Source: JAOADN01 sp046155885 (GTDB taxonomy: Bacteria > Pseudomonadota > Alphaproteobacteria > Rhodobacterales > Rhodobacteraceae). From it: a DNA stretch of 46,049 nucleotides. A program made the translations under genes and the position numbers. Location: positions 1-46,049 of the forward strand of contig JBJXFU010000135.1 in assembly GCA_046155885.1 (NCBI GenBank). The letters run 5' to 3'. The notes under the pieces are model-generated. The model was given only the letters and a program-made list of their open reading frames with translations. It ran no database searches and was not told the origin of the DNA. Each line of letters starts with the position of its first letter. Positions within the stretch are counted from its first letter, which is position 1. Shown here in pieces: positions 33,138-41,097 of this stretch.

Positions 33138-33932
33138 ATGCAATACGGCGGATTCGGGGAAGAACGATTTGGCGGCGTCCGTGCCCGCGTCATCGCCGCG
33201 CTGATCGCGCGCGAGACGGTGGCGCGCTTCGGCCGGTCCTGGGGCGGGTACTTCTGGGCCATCGGCGAACCGCTTGGCGGCATCGTGCTGCTCAGCCTCG
33301 CCTTCTCGCTCATCGTCCATGCCCCGCCGCTGGGGACGAGCTTCGCGATGTTCTACGCCACCGGGCTGATCCCGTTCCTGATGTTCAACGCCGTGGCGGC
33401 GGGCGCGGTCAATTCGGTCGCCGCGAACCGGGGCCTTTTCGCCTATCCGGTGGTGACGGCGCTCGACACCGTGCTGGCCCGCGCGGTGCTCGAAACCCTG
33501 ACCTATCTGGTCATCGCCGCGCTCTTCCTGCCGGCCCTTGTCCGGATCGAGGGGATGCATCCCGTGGTCGACCCCGTTCCGCTCGCGCTGGCGCTGGCGC
33601 TGGCCTCGGCGCTCGGGCTCGGCGTCGGGACGGCGAACGCCGTGCTCATCGCCTTCTGGCCCACCTGGCGGCCGGTCTGGACGGTCCTGAACCGGCCGCT
33701 GTTCCTGGTCTCGGGCGTGCTCTTCCCGTTCGCGGCCGTGCCGGCCGAGCTGCGCCCCTATGTCTGGGTCAATCCCGTCTCGCACGTCATCGCGCTGATG
33801 CGGGCGGCCTTCTACGGGCCGGACGAAGCCACCGGGGCCAGCGCGGGATATGTCCTTCTGGTCGCAGGCGCGCTTTTCGCGGCGGCCGGCCTGCTGATGA
33901 CGCGGCACAAAGCCCGGATGGCCCAGGCATGA
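33138..33932 (+). CDS. Polysaccharide ABC transporter permease (KpsM type)
   Basis: 264 residues, ATG at 33138 with GGGAGG 8 bases before it. LIARETVARFGRSWGGYFWAIGEPLGGIVLL is the characteristic ABC-2 N-terminus; about six membrane segments follow, and NRPLFLVSGVLFPFAAVPAELRPYVWVNPVSHVIALMRAAFYG is the diagnostic KpsM/Wzm stretch. It should form the transmembrane pore with the KpsT-like ATPase at 30965. It overlaps the glycosyltransferase start by 4 bases (ATGA). Confidence 0.9.
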   Translation: MQYGGFGEERFGGVRARVIAALIARETVARFGRSWGGYFWAIGEPLGGIVLLSLAFSLIVHAPPLGTSFAMFYATGLIPFLMFNAVAAGAVNSVAANRGLFAYPVVTALDTVLARAVLETLTYLVIAALFLPALVRIEGMHPVVDPVPLALALALASALGLGVGTANAVLIAFWPTWRPVWTVLNRPLFLVSGVLFPFAAVPAELRPYVWVNPVSHVIALMRAAFYGPDEATGASAGYVLLVAGALFAAAGLLMTRHKARMAQA

Positions 33933-34885
33933 GCGGCGGCGGCGGCGGCGGCGTCCATGTCGCGATCCTGATGGCCACCCGCAACGGCGCGGCATTCCTT
34001 TCCGAGCAGCTGGAGTCGATCGCGGCGCAGGACCACCGGAACTGGTCGCTGACCGTCAGCGACGACGGTTCCTCGGACGCAACGCGCGATATCGTGGCGG
34101 CATTCGCGGCCCGGCATCCCGGATACCGCGTCGCCCTGCGCGACGGGCCGGGATCGGGAAGCACCGCGAATTTCCTGTCGCTGATCGCGGCAGCGGGGGG
34201 AAGGGCGGGGCTGATTGCCCTGTCGGATCAGGACGATATCTGGCTTCCCGACAAGCTTTCCCGCGCCGCTGCGGTCCTCTCGCCCTTCGCCAGCCAGCCG
34301 GCGCTTTATGGCGCGCGGACCATCCTGGCCGACCGCGCCGGCCGGGCCACCGGCCTGTCGCCGCTGTTCCGCCGGCCGCCGTCCTTCGGCAACGCGCTGG
34401 TGCAGAGCATCGCGGGCGGCAACACGATGGTGCTGAACGCCGGCGCGGCGGCGCTGGCCGGCGAGCTGGCCGGGGCGGCGCTGGCGCCCGGCGGGCGGCT
34501 TCCGGCCTGCCATGACTGGTGGCTTTACCAGCTTGTTACCGGCGCCGGCGGCACAGTGATCTACGATCCCCGCCCGGCGCTTCTCTACCGCCAGCACGAC
34601 GGAAACCAGATCGGCGCGAACCGCTCGGCCCGCGCCCGCGCCCGCCGCCTGTCGCTGCTGCTCCAGGGCCGGTTCGCCCGCTGGAACGACCTAAACCTTG
34701 CCGCGTTGGAAGCGGCGCGGCCGTTCCTGACCGAGGCGGCGCGCGAGCGGATCGGTGACTTCCGCCGCCTCCGCCACCGCCGGGGCCCGGCGGCGCTGGC
34801 GGCGCTGGCGCGGGCGGGTCTGGTCCGCCAGACGGCGGCGGGAACACTGTCGCTGGCGGTCGGGGCGGCGCTCGGGAAGCTCTGA
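33929..34885 (+). CDS. Family 2 glycosyltransferase
   Basis: 318 residues, ATG at 33929 coupled to the permease stop. After a Gly-rich start comes a GT-A domain: HVAILMATRNGAAFLSEQLESIAAQDHRNWSLTVSDDGSSDAT (UDP-sugar binding), ALSDQDDIWLPDKL (the metal-binding Asp-x-Asp region), and CHDWWLYQL in the acceptor region. Resemblance is closest to rhamnosyl-type GT2 enzymes. It probably adds a sugar to the polysaccharide exported by the adjacent transporter, which is an inference from coupling. Sugar and linkage are unknown. Confidence 0.9.
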   Translation: MSGGGGGGVHVAILMATRNGAAFLSEQLESIAAQDHRNWSLTVSDDGSSDATRDIVAAFAARHPGYRVALRDGPGSGSTANFLSLIAAAGGRAGLIALSDQDDIWLPDKLSRAAAVLSPFASQPALYGARTILADRAGRATGLSPLFRRPPSFGNALVQSIAGGNTMVLNAGAAALAGELAGAALAPGGRLPACHDWWLYQLVTGAGGTVIYDPRPALLYRQHDGNQIGANRSARARARRLSLLLQGRFARWNDLNLAALEAARPFLTEAARERIGDFRRLRHRRGPAALAALARAGLVRQTAAGTLSLAVGAALGKL

Positions 34886-35108
34886 CGCAGGCGCCCGCCG
34901 GGCCGCCAAAGGCCCCGGGCAAGGGGAATCGCCGCGTTGGCCCCCCCGCCAGGAAAGGGGCCGGGCGCCGCAGGGAAGCCCGCCGATCCGGCGCCCCCGG
35001 CTGCAGTAAGCTCCGCTCACCACTCGTTCGGGCTTGCGTCTTCATCGGGCGGAATTTGTATGGAACCTGCCCCGCCGGTTCCCGGAAAGAACCCCCGTCG
35101 GTTCTGTC
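34886..35108. other. Non-coding gap after the glycosyltransferase
   Basis: 223 bases with no convincing reading frame, promoter or terminator; it leads into the right-hand repeat element. Confidence 0.4.
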
Positions 35109-35195
35109 CCAACCCCTTGCGGGCGCTGCATTAACTGCCGGCTTCCGCAGCGTTCGCAGGAGGCCAGCAACCGCCCAGCAATATGCCAGCAACCT

Positions 35196-35213
35196 GCCAT
35201 ACGATCGTATGGC
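35196..35213. promoter_or_regulatory. 18-bp perfect palindrome, right copy
   Basis: GCCATACGATCGTATGGC, identical to 9403-9420. Its sequence and symmetry are unchanged although the surrounding element has diverged by 15%. Confidence 0.55.
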
Positions 35214-35218
35214 TTTCG

Positions 35219-35234
35219 GTTAAGTTAACGTTAA
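35219..35234 (-). promoter_or_regulatory. CtrA-type binding site, right copy
   Basis: Minus strand TTAA-CGTTAAC-TTAAC, identical to the left copy, matching the CtrA full-site consensus. It points away from the RTX gene and toward the glycosyltransferase end. Confidence 0.6.
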
Positions 35235-35252
35235 GGCGTTTCGCTTTCTTAA

Positions 35253-35408
35253 GGCATGTCGCCGTCAGTCGGGTTCGGTCCGGGAACTGATAGCCCGTCC
35301 CTGGCCCGACCCGGGCCCTCGTGCGCCCCGAGGCGGCGCGGACGGGTGGCGAGGCCCCGGGTCAGGCCCGCGGCGCGACGTCTGGTTTCCACCTGGCAGC
35401 GACATGCC
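35253..35408. mobile_element. Possible MITE-like 156-bp insert with terminal inverted repeats
   Basis: Begins GGCATGTCGCCGTCAG and ends with the reverse complement of GGCATGTCGCTGCCAG: 10 perfect terminal bases, 14 of 16 overall. It starts exactly at the edge of the 144-bp element and separates it from box A, whereas the left copy has only 19 bases there. No target-site duplication is obvious and nothing is encoded. Confidence 0.4.
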
Positions 35409-35413
35409 CCAAT

Positions 35414-35466
35414 GCTCCGCCCCCACCGCCCCCCTTGCCCGGAACAGCCGCGAGAGCCACCCGGGC
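35414..35466 (-). repeat. GC-rich conserved box A, right copy
   Basis: Nearly identical to 9291-9344 in reverse complement, with one G fewer in the G run and three substitutions. It ends 8 bases before the stop codon of the RTX gene. Confidence 0.75.
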
Positions 35467-35473
35467 GAGGCCG

Positions 35474-38400
35474 TCAGAAGAGGAAGATGTCGCCCGCCAG
35501 CGACGCCGGATTGGCGATCCCTTTGACGACGAGCGTATCGCCGCCGCCGAAGTCGAAAACCGTATCGCCGGCCTGCACCGTCGCATAGGCCGCAACGACC
35601 GCCGCCCCGGTCATCCCCGCGATCCCCGATATCGCCGCCGACAGCCCCAGCCGGTCCTGCCCGGACGCGAAGTCCAGCACCCGTTCGGCGGCGTCGCCGA
35701 AGTTGAACAGGAACGTGTCCGCCCCGATCCCCCCGAGGAGCGAATCGTCGCCCGCGCCGCCCGACAGGGTGTCGTTCCCGTCGAGCCCGATCAGATAGTC
35801 CGCCCCGCCGCGCCCGTCGATCCGGTCATTGCCCTTGGCGCCGTTGATCGTGTTGGCCGCATTGTCGCCGCCGAGGATGTCGTTGGCGGGCGAACCCTGC
35901 AGTTCCTCGATGCCGCTGTAGCTGTCGCCGACTGCCATGCCGGTGTTGCGCGACGGGGTGAGCAGGTCGGCGGTCAGGCCGGTGGTCGAATCGCCATAGC
36001 TCACCCGGTCGACCCCGAGGCCGCCGATGAAGCGGTCGCCGCCCGGGCCGCCGAACAGCAGGTCGTTGCCGTCGCCGCCATCGAGCGTGTCGTTGCCGGC
36101 GCGCCCGACCAGCCAGTCATTGCCGCCCCGCCCGTCGATGCGGTCATTGCCGAGCCCGCCGTCGATCTGGTTGTCGAAGTTGTCGCCCAGGAAGACGTCG
36201 TTGAAGTTCGACCCGGTGAACCCTTCGACACTGACGAAGACATCCCCCGCCGCGATCCCGGTGCCGGCGAGCGGGTCCATCAGGTCCGCCGTGACGCCCG
36301 AGGCCGCGTCGGTGTAGTGCGCCTTGTCCTGGCCGGGGCCGCCGTCGAAAAAATCCGCCCCGGTCCCGCCGATCATCGCGTCGTTGCCGTCGCCGCCCAG
36401 CAGCGTATCGTTGCCGCCGCGCCCCAGAAGCCAATCGTCGCCAAGCCCGCCGGAAAGCGCGTTCGCCGCCGCGTCGCCCCTGAGATCGTCGTTGAAGTCC
36501 GATCCGAGGAGCGACTCTACGCCCAGGAACACATCGCCAGCGCCCCAGCCCTTGCCGTTGCCCGGGGTGACCATGTCCACCGTCACGCCCGCCGCCGCGT
36601 CGGCATAGCTTGCCAAGTCGGTGCCGGTGCCGCCGTCGATCGTGTCCGATCCGGCGCCGCCGAACAGTGTGTCGTTCCCCGCCCCGCCGGTCAGCCGGTC
36701 GTTCCCGGCCAGCCCCGAAAGCACGTTCGCACCCCCGTCGCCGGCCAGCGTGTCGGCGAAGCCCGACCCGGTCAGGTTCTCGATCCCGCTGAACGTGTCG
36801 CCCGTCGCCTCGCCCGCGCTTCCCGACCCCAGAGACAGGTCGGCCGTCACCCCCTGCGCGGCCGCAGCGTAGTCGGCAGTGTCGATCCCCGCGCCACCGG
36901 TCAGGCTGTCCTGCCCCGCGCCGCCCGCAAGCCGGTCGTCGCCCGCGCCGCCGTCCAGGGTGTCGTCGCCGCCGCCGCCGGTCAGGGCGTCGTTGCCGCC
37001 GCCGCCGAGCAGCAGGTTCGCGCCTGCGTCGCCGCCGAGCGTGTCGTCGAAACCGCCTCCGGCAAGCCCCTCGACCGCGACACAGACATCGCCCGCCGCA
37101 TCGCCCGCGTTGCCCCCCGGCTGGCCGAGGCTGGCGGTGACGCCCGCCGCCGCGCCCGCATAGTCGGCCAGATCGAACCCGGGCCCGCCGTTCAGCGTGT
37201 CGGCGCCCGCGCCGCCGTCCAGCCGGTCGTCGCCCAGCCCGCCCCAGAGCGAATCCGCCCCCGCCCCGCCCGAGAGGCTGTCGGCGAAGGCGGTCCCGGC
37301 GATGGTATCGGCACCCGGCGTGCCGGCGGCGATCCGGCCGTTCAGGATCAGCTGCACCGGCGAACGCGGCAGGTTCAGGATCATCCCGCTGGTCAGGGCC
37401 TGCGGCATCAGCGGCGAAAGCGACGCGGTGACGATCTCGACCTGCTCGCCGCCGAAATCGAGGATCGCGCCGGTGGCGGTCGGGGTGATGACGACCTGGC
37501 CGATGGCGTAGAGAAGCGGCAGGTCCGACAGGTCGAGCCGGTCGAAGGCCGGGTCGAAATCGGCGATCAGGTCGCGCGCCCCGTCGGCGCAGAGCACGAA
37601 CAGGTCGCGCCCGGCGCCCCCCGTCAGGGTGTCGGCCCCCGCGCCGTCAAGCAGGATGTCGTCGCCGCCCCAGCCCGAAAGCGCATCGTTCCCGCCGCCG
37701 CCGAGGATCACATCCTCGCCGGCCCCGCCGGTCAGCGTTTCCGCCCCCGCGCCGCCGTTCAGCGTCACCCCCGGCGGGCCGGGCGTGAAGACGAACTGGG
37801 CGATGCCGTCCTCGGTTCCCGAGGAGACGAAGACCTGGATTTCGCCGCCCACCGCCACCGCCCGGATCGCGGCCACACCGGCAAGCGGCATCTGCGCGGT
37901 GTCGGCCAGCGTCGCGGCCAGGACAAGCCGCCCGCCGGGCAGAAGCTGGAAGACGCTGATCCCGTCGTCGGCCCCGCCCGCGAAGACCCAGGCGCGGCCG
38001 TTTTCCATCACCGTGTCGACGGCGGTGACCGACTGGAAGCGGGTGTCGAGCGTGTCCGTCACATGGTCGGTCGGGACAAGCCCCGTGGCGTCGATCCGCA
38101 TCACCGACAGCGACGAAGACCCCGCGCCCGCCACCACCACATAGGCTGCGCCCGCGAAGTCGAGCGCGCGGATCGCGGTGGGCGCGTTGATCCCCAACCC
38201 ATCGTCGGCGCCGACCGACCCGACCGCCGAAAGGCTGCCGTCGCCGGCAACCGCCAGTGCCGTGACGCCCTGTTCCGTGCCGCTGCCGACGACCAGCCAG
38301 CGCTGCCCGCCGGCGGTTGTCAGCGAGGTCATCGCGCTGATCCCGGCGAGATGCGTGAAGGCGTCGTCGGCCAGCGCCGGCATGGCCTGAAGCGAGGTCG

Positions 38401-38869
38401 ATCCCGACGGCAGCCGCCAGACCCCGATCCCGTCGAAGCCGGGGCGGGTGCCGTAGATCCAGTCGTCGGCGCCGATCGCCAAGACCTCGAGGTCGGTCAC
38501 GTCGCCGCCCGGGCCGGTGCCATCCGCGAATGTCCGGTTCGAGATGAAGGCGCCGGTCGACGAAAGCGTCGGCCCTCCCATCTCGGCCGGGAACCGCCCC
38601 GGAGTCATGAGCGCGGTGGTGTTGCCGAAGGTGATCAGGTCGAGCCGCGTCGGGCCGAAGGCGTCGGCGCCTGCGGAATACTGGAAAGCGCCGGTGAAGC
38701 TGGCCGCCCGCCCCGCCCCGACCGAGAAAGCCAGGAGCCCCATGCCGGGTTGTGCCCCGGCGTAGAGAAAGGTCCCCGTCACCGTGGGAAACATCGCGAA
38801 GTCCGTGACCCGCGCGCCCACAGCCAGCGATCCGCCGGACAGAGTCGTGACATAGGTAAGCGTGATCAT
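35474..38869 (-). CDS. Large RTX-type Ca-binding secreted protein
   Basis: 1131 residues, ATG at 38869, no Sec signal peptide. Residues 1-365 form repeated beta-rich units with a propeller-like look (for example ALAVAGDGSLSAVGSVGADDGLGINAPTAIRALDF). A first GGxGxDxLxGG block follows (about 373-430). From about residue 540 on come five modules of about 90-105 residues, each opening D-x-A-x-Y-x-x-A-x-x-G-V-T-A-D-L (about 565, 661, 751, 850, 955) and ending in nonapeptide RTX repeats that bind calcium. The C-terminus ends in FLF, as in substrates of type I secretion. No T1SS genes are in the window. A surface or biofilm role beside the polysaccharide genes is inferred. Confidence 0.9.
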   Translation of the reverse strand: MITLTYVTTLSGGSLAVGARVTDFAMFPTVTGTFLYAGAQPGMGLLAFSVGAGRAASFTGAFQYSAGADAFGPTRLDLITFGNTTALMTPGRFPAEMGGPTLSSTGAFISNRTFADGTGPGGDVTDLEVLAIGADDWIYGTRPGFDGIGVWRLPSGSTSLQAMPALADDAFTHLAGISAMTSLTTAGGQRWLVVGSGTEQGVTALAVAGDGSLSAVGSVGADDGLGINAPTAIRALDFAGAAYVVVAGAGSSSLSVMRIDATGLVPTDHVTDTLDTRFQSVTAVDTVMENGRAWVFAGGADDGISVFQLLPGGRLVLAATLADTAQMPLAGVAAIRAVAVGGEIQVFVSSGTEDGIAQFVFTPGPPGVTLNGGAGAETLTGGAGEDVILGGGGNDALSGWGGDDILLDGAGADTLTGGAGRDLFVLCADGARDLIADFDPAFDRLDLSDLPLLYAIGQVVITPTATGAILDFGGEQVEIVTASLSPLMPQALTSGMILNLPRSPVQLILNGRIAAGTPGADTIAGTAFADSLSGGAGADSLWGGLGDDRLDGGAGADTLNGGPGFDLADYAGAAAGVTASLGQPGGNAGDAAGDVCVAVEGLAGGGFDDTLGGDAGANLLLGGGGNDALTGGGGDDTLDGGAGDDRLAGGAGQDSLTGGAGIDTADYAAAAQGVTADLSLGSGSAGEATGDTFSGIENLTGSGFADTLAGDGGANVLSGLAGNDRLTGGAGNDTLFGGAGSDTIDGGTGTDLASYADAAAGVTVDMVTPGNGKGWGAGDVFLGVESLLGSDFNDDLRGDAAANALSGGLGDDWLLGRGGNDTLLGGDGNDAMIGGTGADFFDGGPGQDKAHYTDAASGVTADLMDPLAGTGIAAGDVFVSVEGFTGSNFNDVFLGDNFDNQIDGGLGNDRIDGRGGNDWLVGRAGNDTLDGGDGNDLLFGGPGGDRFIGGLGVDRVSYGDSTTGLTADLLTPSRNTGMAVGDSYSGIEELQGSPANDILGGDNAANTINGAKGNDRIDGRGGADYLIGLDGNDTLSGGAGDDSLLGGIGADTFLFNFGDAAERVLDFASGQDRLGLSAAISGIAGMTGAAVVAAYATVQAGDTVFDFGGGDTLVVKGIANPASLAGDIFLF

Positions 38870-38975
38870 GCGGTCACCGTCGCCCAGGCGCGAGGCTAGG
38901 CACGGCGCGCTTAAGATCGGGCTAAGGGTCGGCGGTTCCTGCCCTTGTCGGCGGCGCCTGGAGCGCCCCTGCCGC

Positions 38976-39470
38976 TCATTCCTTGCGGTTGCAGAACCGC
39001 CCGTCGATCAGCACCTGGCCCTTCGGGCGGTAGCGTTTGGCAAGCTCCTGGGTCGCCAGCGCAACCAGGCAGTTGAATTCGTCCAGCCGGTCGGCGTCCT
39101 CGGTCAGGATGCGCGCGGAGACCGAAAACCAGGGGGAAACCACGCCCTCGGGTTCGACATCGATCTCGGCGGGGGTCAGCCCGGCGGTCACCGTCAGGGT
39201 GTAGAGCCAGACCTCCTCGCCCTGAACGTCGTACCAGGCGCCCACGTCCGATTCGGATTGCAGCGTCGCGGCAAAGTCGGCCCCGGCGACTTTGGATTTC
39301 ATCCCGGTCCGGCTTAGCGCCCTGGCGAAGGGCGGCACGATGTATTCGCCCAGGCCGCTGGCGTATTGCGACCCGGTCAGCTGGATGATGTAGGTGGCAC
39401 CTTTCGGCAAGCCGCCCGCTTCGGCGGCGGCCGGCAGCGTCAGTAGCGCGACAAGCGCCGCCGCTCTCAC
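38976..39470 (-). CDS. Small secreted protein of unknown function
   Basis: 164 residues. GTG start at 39470 overlaps the dihydroxyacetone kinase stop by 4 bases (GTGA), so it is the last gene of that operon. Residues 1-18 (MRAAALVALLTLPAAAEA) are a signal peptide. The mature part starts GGLPKGATYIIQLTGSQYASGLGEYIVPPFARAL and contains two Cys (FNCLVAL, RFCNRKE) that could pair. I do not recognise the family. It may be an envelope protein whose link to the kinase is only positional. Confidence 0.75.
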   Translation of the reverse strand: MRAAALVALLTLPAAAEAGGLPKGATYIIQLTGSQYASGLGEYIVPPFARALSRTGMKSKVAGADFAATLQSESDVGAWYDVQGEEVWLYTLTVTAGLTPAEIDVEPEGVVSPWFSVSARILTEDADRLDEFNCLVALATQELAKRYRPKGQVLIDGRFCNRKE

Positions 39471-41086
39471 CCCGAAATCCGCTCCAGAAGCCGCGCCACC
39501 GCCTCGGCGCCCGGGTCGTTGTGGCCGGCGAGCTTGGCTCCCGAGATATAGGCCGCGCGCCCGGCCTTGGCGCGGGTGATCTTCGCGGTCGCGTCGGCGC
39601 CGTCGCGGGCGGCCTTCGCGGCGGCGGCGATCCCGCCCGGCAGCGCGGCCAGCGCCGGTTCCAGCGCGTCGATCATCGTCCGGTCGCCGGGCTTGGCGCC
39701 GCCCACCTGCTTGATCCGGTCAAGCCCCGCGCCGAGCGCGCCCACCGCGTTCTGCCCGCCGGCCGAGGCATCCCCGGCCGCGGCGAAGAAGATCGCCAGA
39801 AGCACGCCGGACGACCCGCCCATAGTCTGGCTCAGTTCCTGCCCGATGGCGCGGTAGAGCTGCGTCGCATCGGCCAGCGGCAGCCGGTCGAGCGCACCCT
39901 TCAGCGCCCGCGCGGCGGTGGCGAGGGTCGAACCCGTGTCGCCGTCGCCCGCCTTGGCATCGAGCGCGTTCAGGTCGCTTTCGCAGGCGATCAGGATGTC
40001 GCAGCACGTCGCCAGGAAGGCCCGCGTGGCGGGGTTCTGCGACGGCAGGGGCTGGATCGGCGTCAGACCGTCGGGCAGGGGCAGGACCTGTACCGCATCG
40101 ACCGGCAGGCAACCGGGCCAGGCATGGGGCGCCACGGGCGCGGACAGGGCCGCGTCCTCATCCGCGCCGAGCGGCAGCAGCGAGACCGAGAAGCCCTGCA
40201 TGTCGAGCGAGGTCATCAGCGGCGCCGGGCCGACCATCCGGGCGATCCGCGCGCCGATCCGCGAGCGCGCCAGTTCCTCGGCCAAGACTGACATTTCCAG
40301 CGGCGTCGCCCCGCCGAGGTTGTTCAGAAGCGCCACATGCGGCCCGTCGCCCATGTGCGGGGCGAGCCGGTCCACCACCATCTCCATCGCCGCGCGCGCG
40401 CCCGAGAAATCGACCTGCTCCACCCCCGCCTCGCCGTGGATGCCAAGGCCCAGTTCCGCCATGCCGGGGGCGATCCGGTGTTCCTTGGGGCTGCCGGGCA
40501 CGGTGCAGGTATCAAGGCTCATGCCGATCGAAACGACACCGTCGATCACCTTGCGCGCCGCCGCCGTCACTCTGTCGAGGTCCGCCCCCTGTTCGGCCAG
40601 CGCGCCCGCGATCTTGTGCACGAACAGCGTGCCGGCGACGCCGCGCGCCTGCGGCAGGTCGGGCAGGGCGATGTCGTCGTCGACGATCACCATGCTGACC
40701 TTCAGCCCGAAGGCCCGCGCGCGTTCCGCGGCCAGACCGAAGTTCAGCCGGTCGCCGGTGTAGTTCTTCACGATCAGCAGGCACCCGGCCTTGCCGGTCA
40801 CTGCCAGGATCCCCGCCAGCACCGCATCGACCGAGGGGCTGGCGAAGACATCGCCGCAGACCGCCGCCGTCAGCATCCCGCGCCCGACGAACCCCGCGTG
40901 GCTCGGCTCATGCCCCGAGCCGCCGCCCGACACCAGCGCGACCTTCGAGCGGTCCCAGTCGGTGCGGACGACGACCTTGATGTGCGGGTATCCGTCCAGC
41001 CGCGCCAGCCGCCCGCCTGCGGTTCGCAGCACCCCGTCGAGGGCTTCGGTGACAAGGTTTTCCTTGGCGTTGATGAACTGGGTCAT
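39467..41086 (-). CDS. ATP-dependent dihydroxyacetone kinase, fused DhaK-DhaL type
   Basis: 539 residues, ATG at 41086 with GGAGCATCCCC upstream. The first 330 residues are the DhaK domain: VSGGGSGHEPSHAGFVGRGML (substrate binding) and LGIHGEAGVEQ, whose His binds dihydroxyacetone covalently. After a linker, residues 340-539 are the ATP-binding DhaL domain with DAKAGDGDTGSTLA and GGSSGVLLAIFF. It phosphorylates dihydroxyacetone or a similar short keto-sugar. It follows the second ABC ATPase by 11 bases, linking transport to phosphorylation. Related enzymes act on tetruloses, so the substrate is open. Confidence 0.94.
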   Translation of the reverse strand: MTQFINAKENLVTEALDGVLRTAGGRLARLDGYPHIKVVVRTDWDRSKVALVSGGGSGHEPSHAGFVGRGMLTAAVCGDVFASPSVDAVLAGILAVTGKAGCLLIVKNYTGDRLNFGLAAERARAFGLKVSMVIVDDDIALPDLPQARGVAGTLFVHKIAGALAEQGADLDRVTAAARKVIDGVVSIGMSLDTCTVPGSPKEHRIAPGMAELGLGIHGEAGVEQVDFSGARAAMEMVVDRLAPHMGDGPHVALLNNLGGATPLEMSVLAEELARSRIGARIARMVGPAPLMTSLDMQGFSVSLLPLGADEDAALSAPVAPHAWPGCLPVDAVQVLPLPDGLTPIQPLPSQNPATRAFLATCCDILIACESDLNALDAKAGDGDTGSTLATAARALKGALDRLPLADATQLYRAIGQELSQTMGGSSGVLLAIFFAAAGDASAGGQNAVGALGAGLDRIKQVGGAKPGDRTMIDALEPALAALPGGIAAAAKAARDGADATAKITRAKAGRAAYISGAKLAGHNDPGAEAVARLLERISG

Positions 41087-41097
41087 GGGGATGCTCC

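Larger units (their letters stand above)
35109..35252 (-). repeat. 144-bp element (box B), right copy
   Basis: Reverse-complement partner of 9364-9507, ungapped, about 85% identical. It carries the same ordered parts: CtrA-type site (35219-35234), 18-bp palindrome (35196-35213), three 11-base units (35164-35196) and a stem-loop (35147-35158 with 35118-35129). The stem here has two mismatched pairs, and the 17-base loop has a different sequence. Confidence 0.85.

Noticed and set aside
34536..35192. 218-residue minus-strand frame starting in the right element (MLAYCW..)
   Set aside because: It runs antisense through the glycosyltransferase; only the first codons, in the repeat, resemble the left copy.
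35700..37300. Regularly spaced repeats resembling an array
   Set aside because: They are codons of RTX nonapeptides in one continuous frame, not direct repeats with unique spacers, so not a CRISPR array.
35321..38899. 1192-residue plus-strand open frame
   Set aside because: Antisense of the RTX gene; its apparent repeats only mirror the RTX repeats, and no start signal exists.
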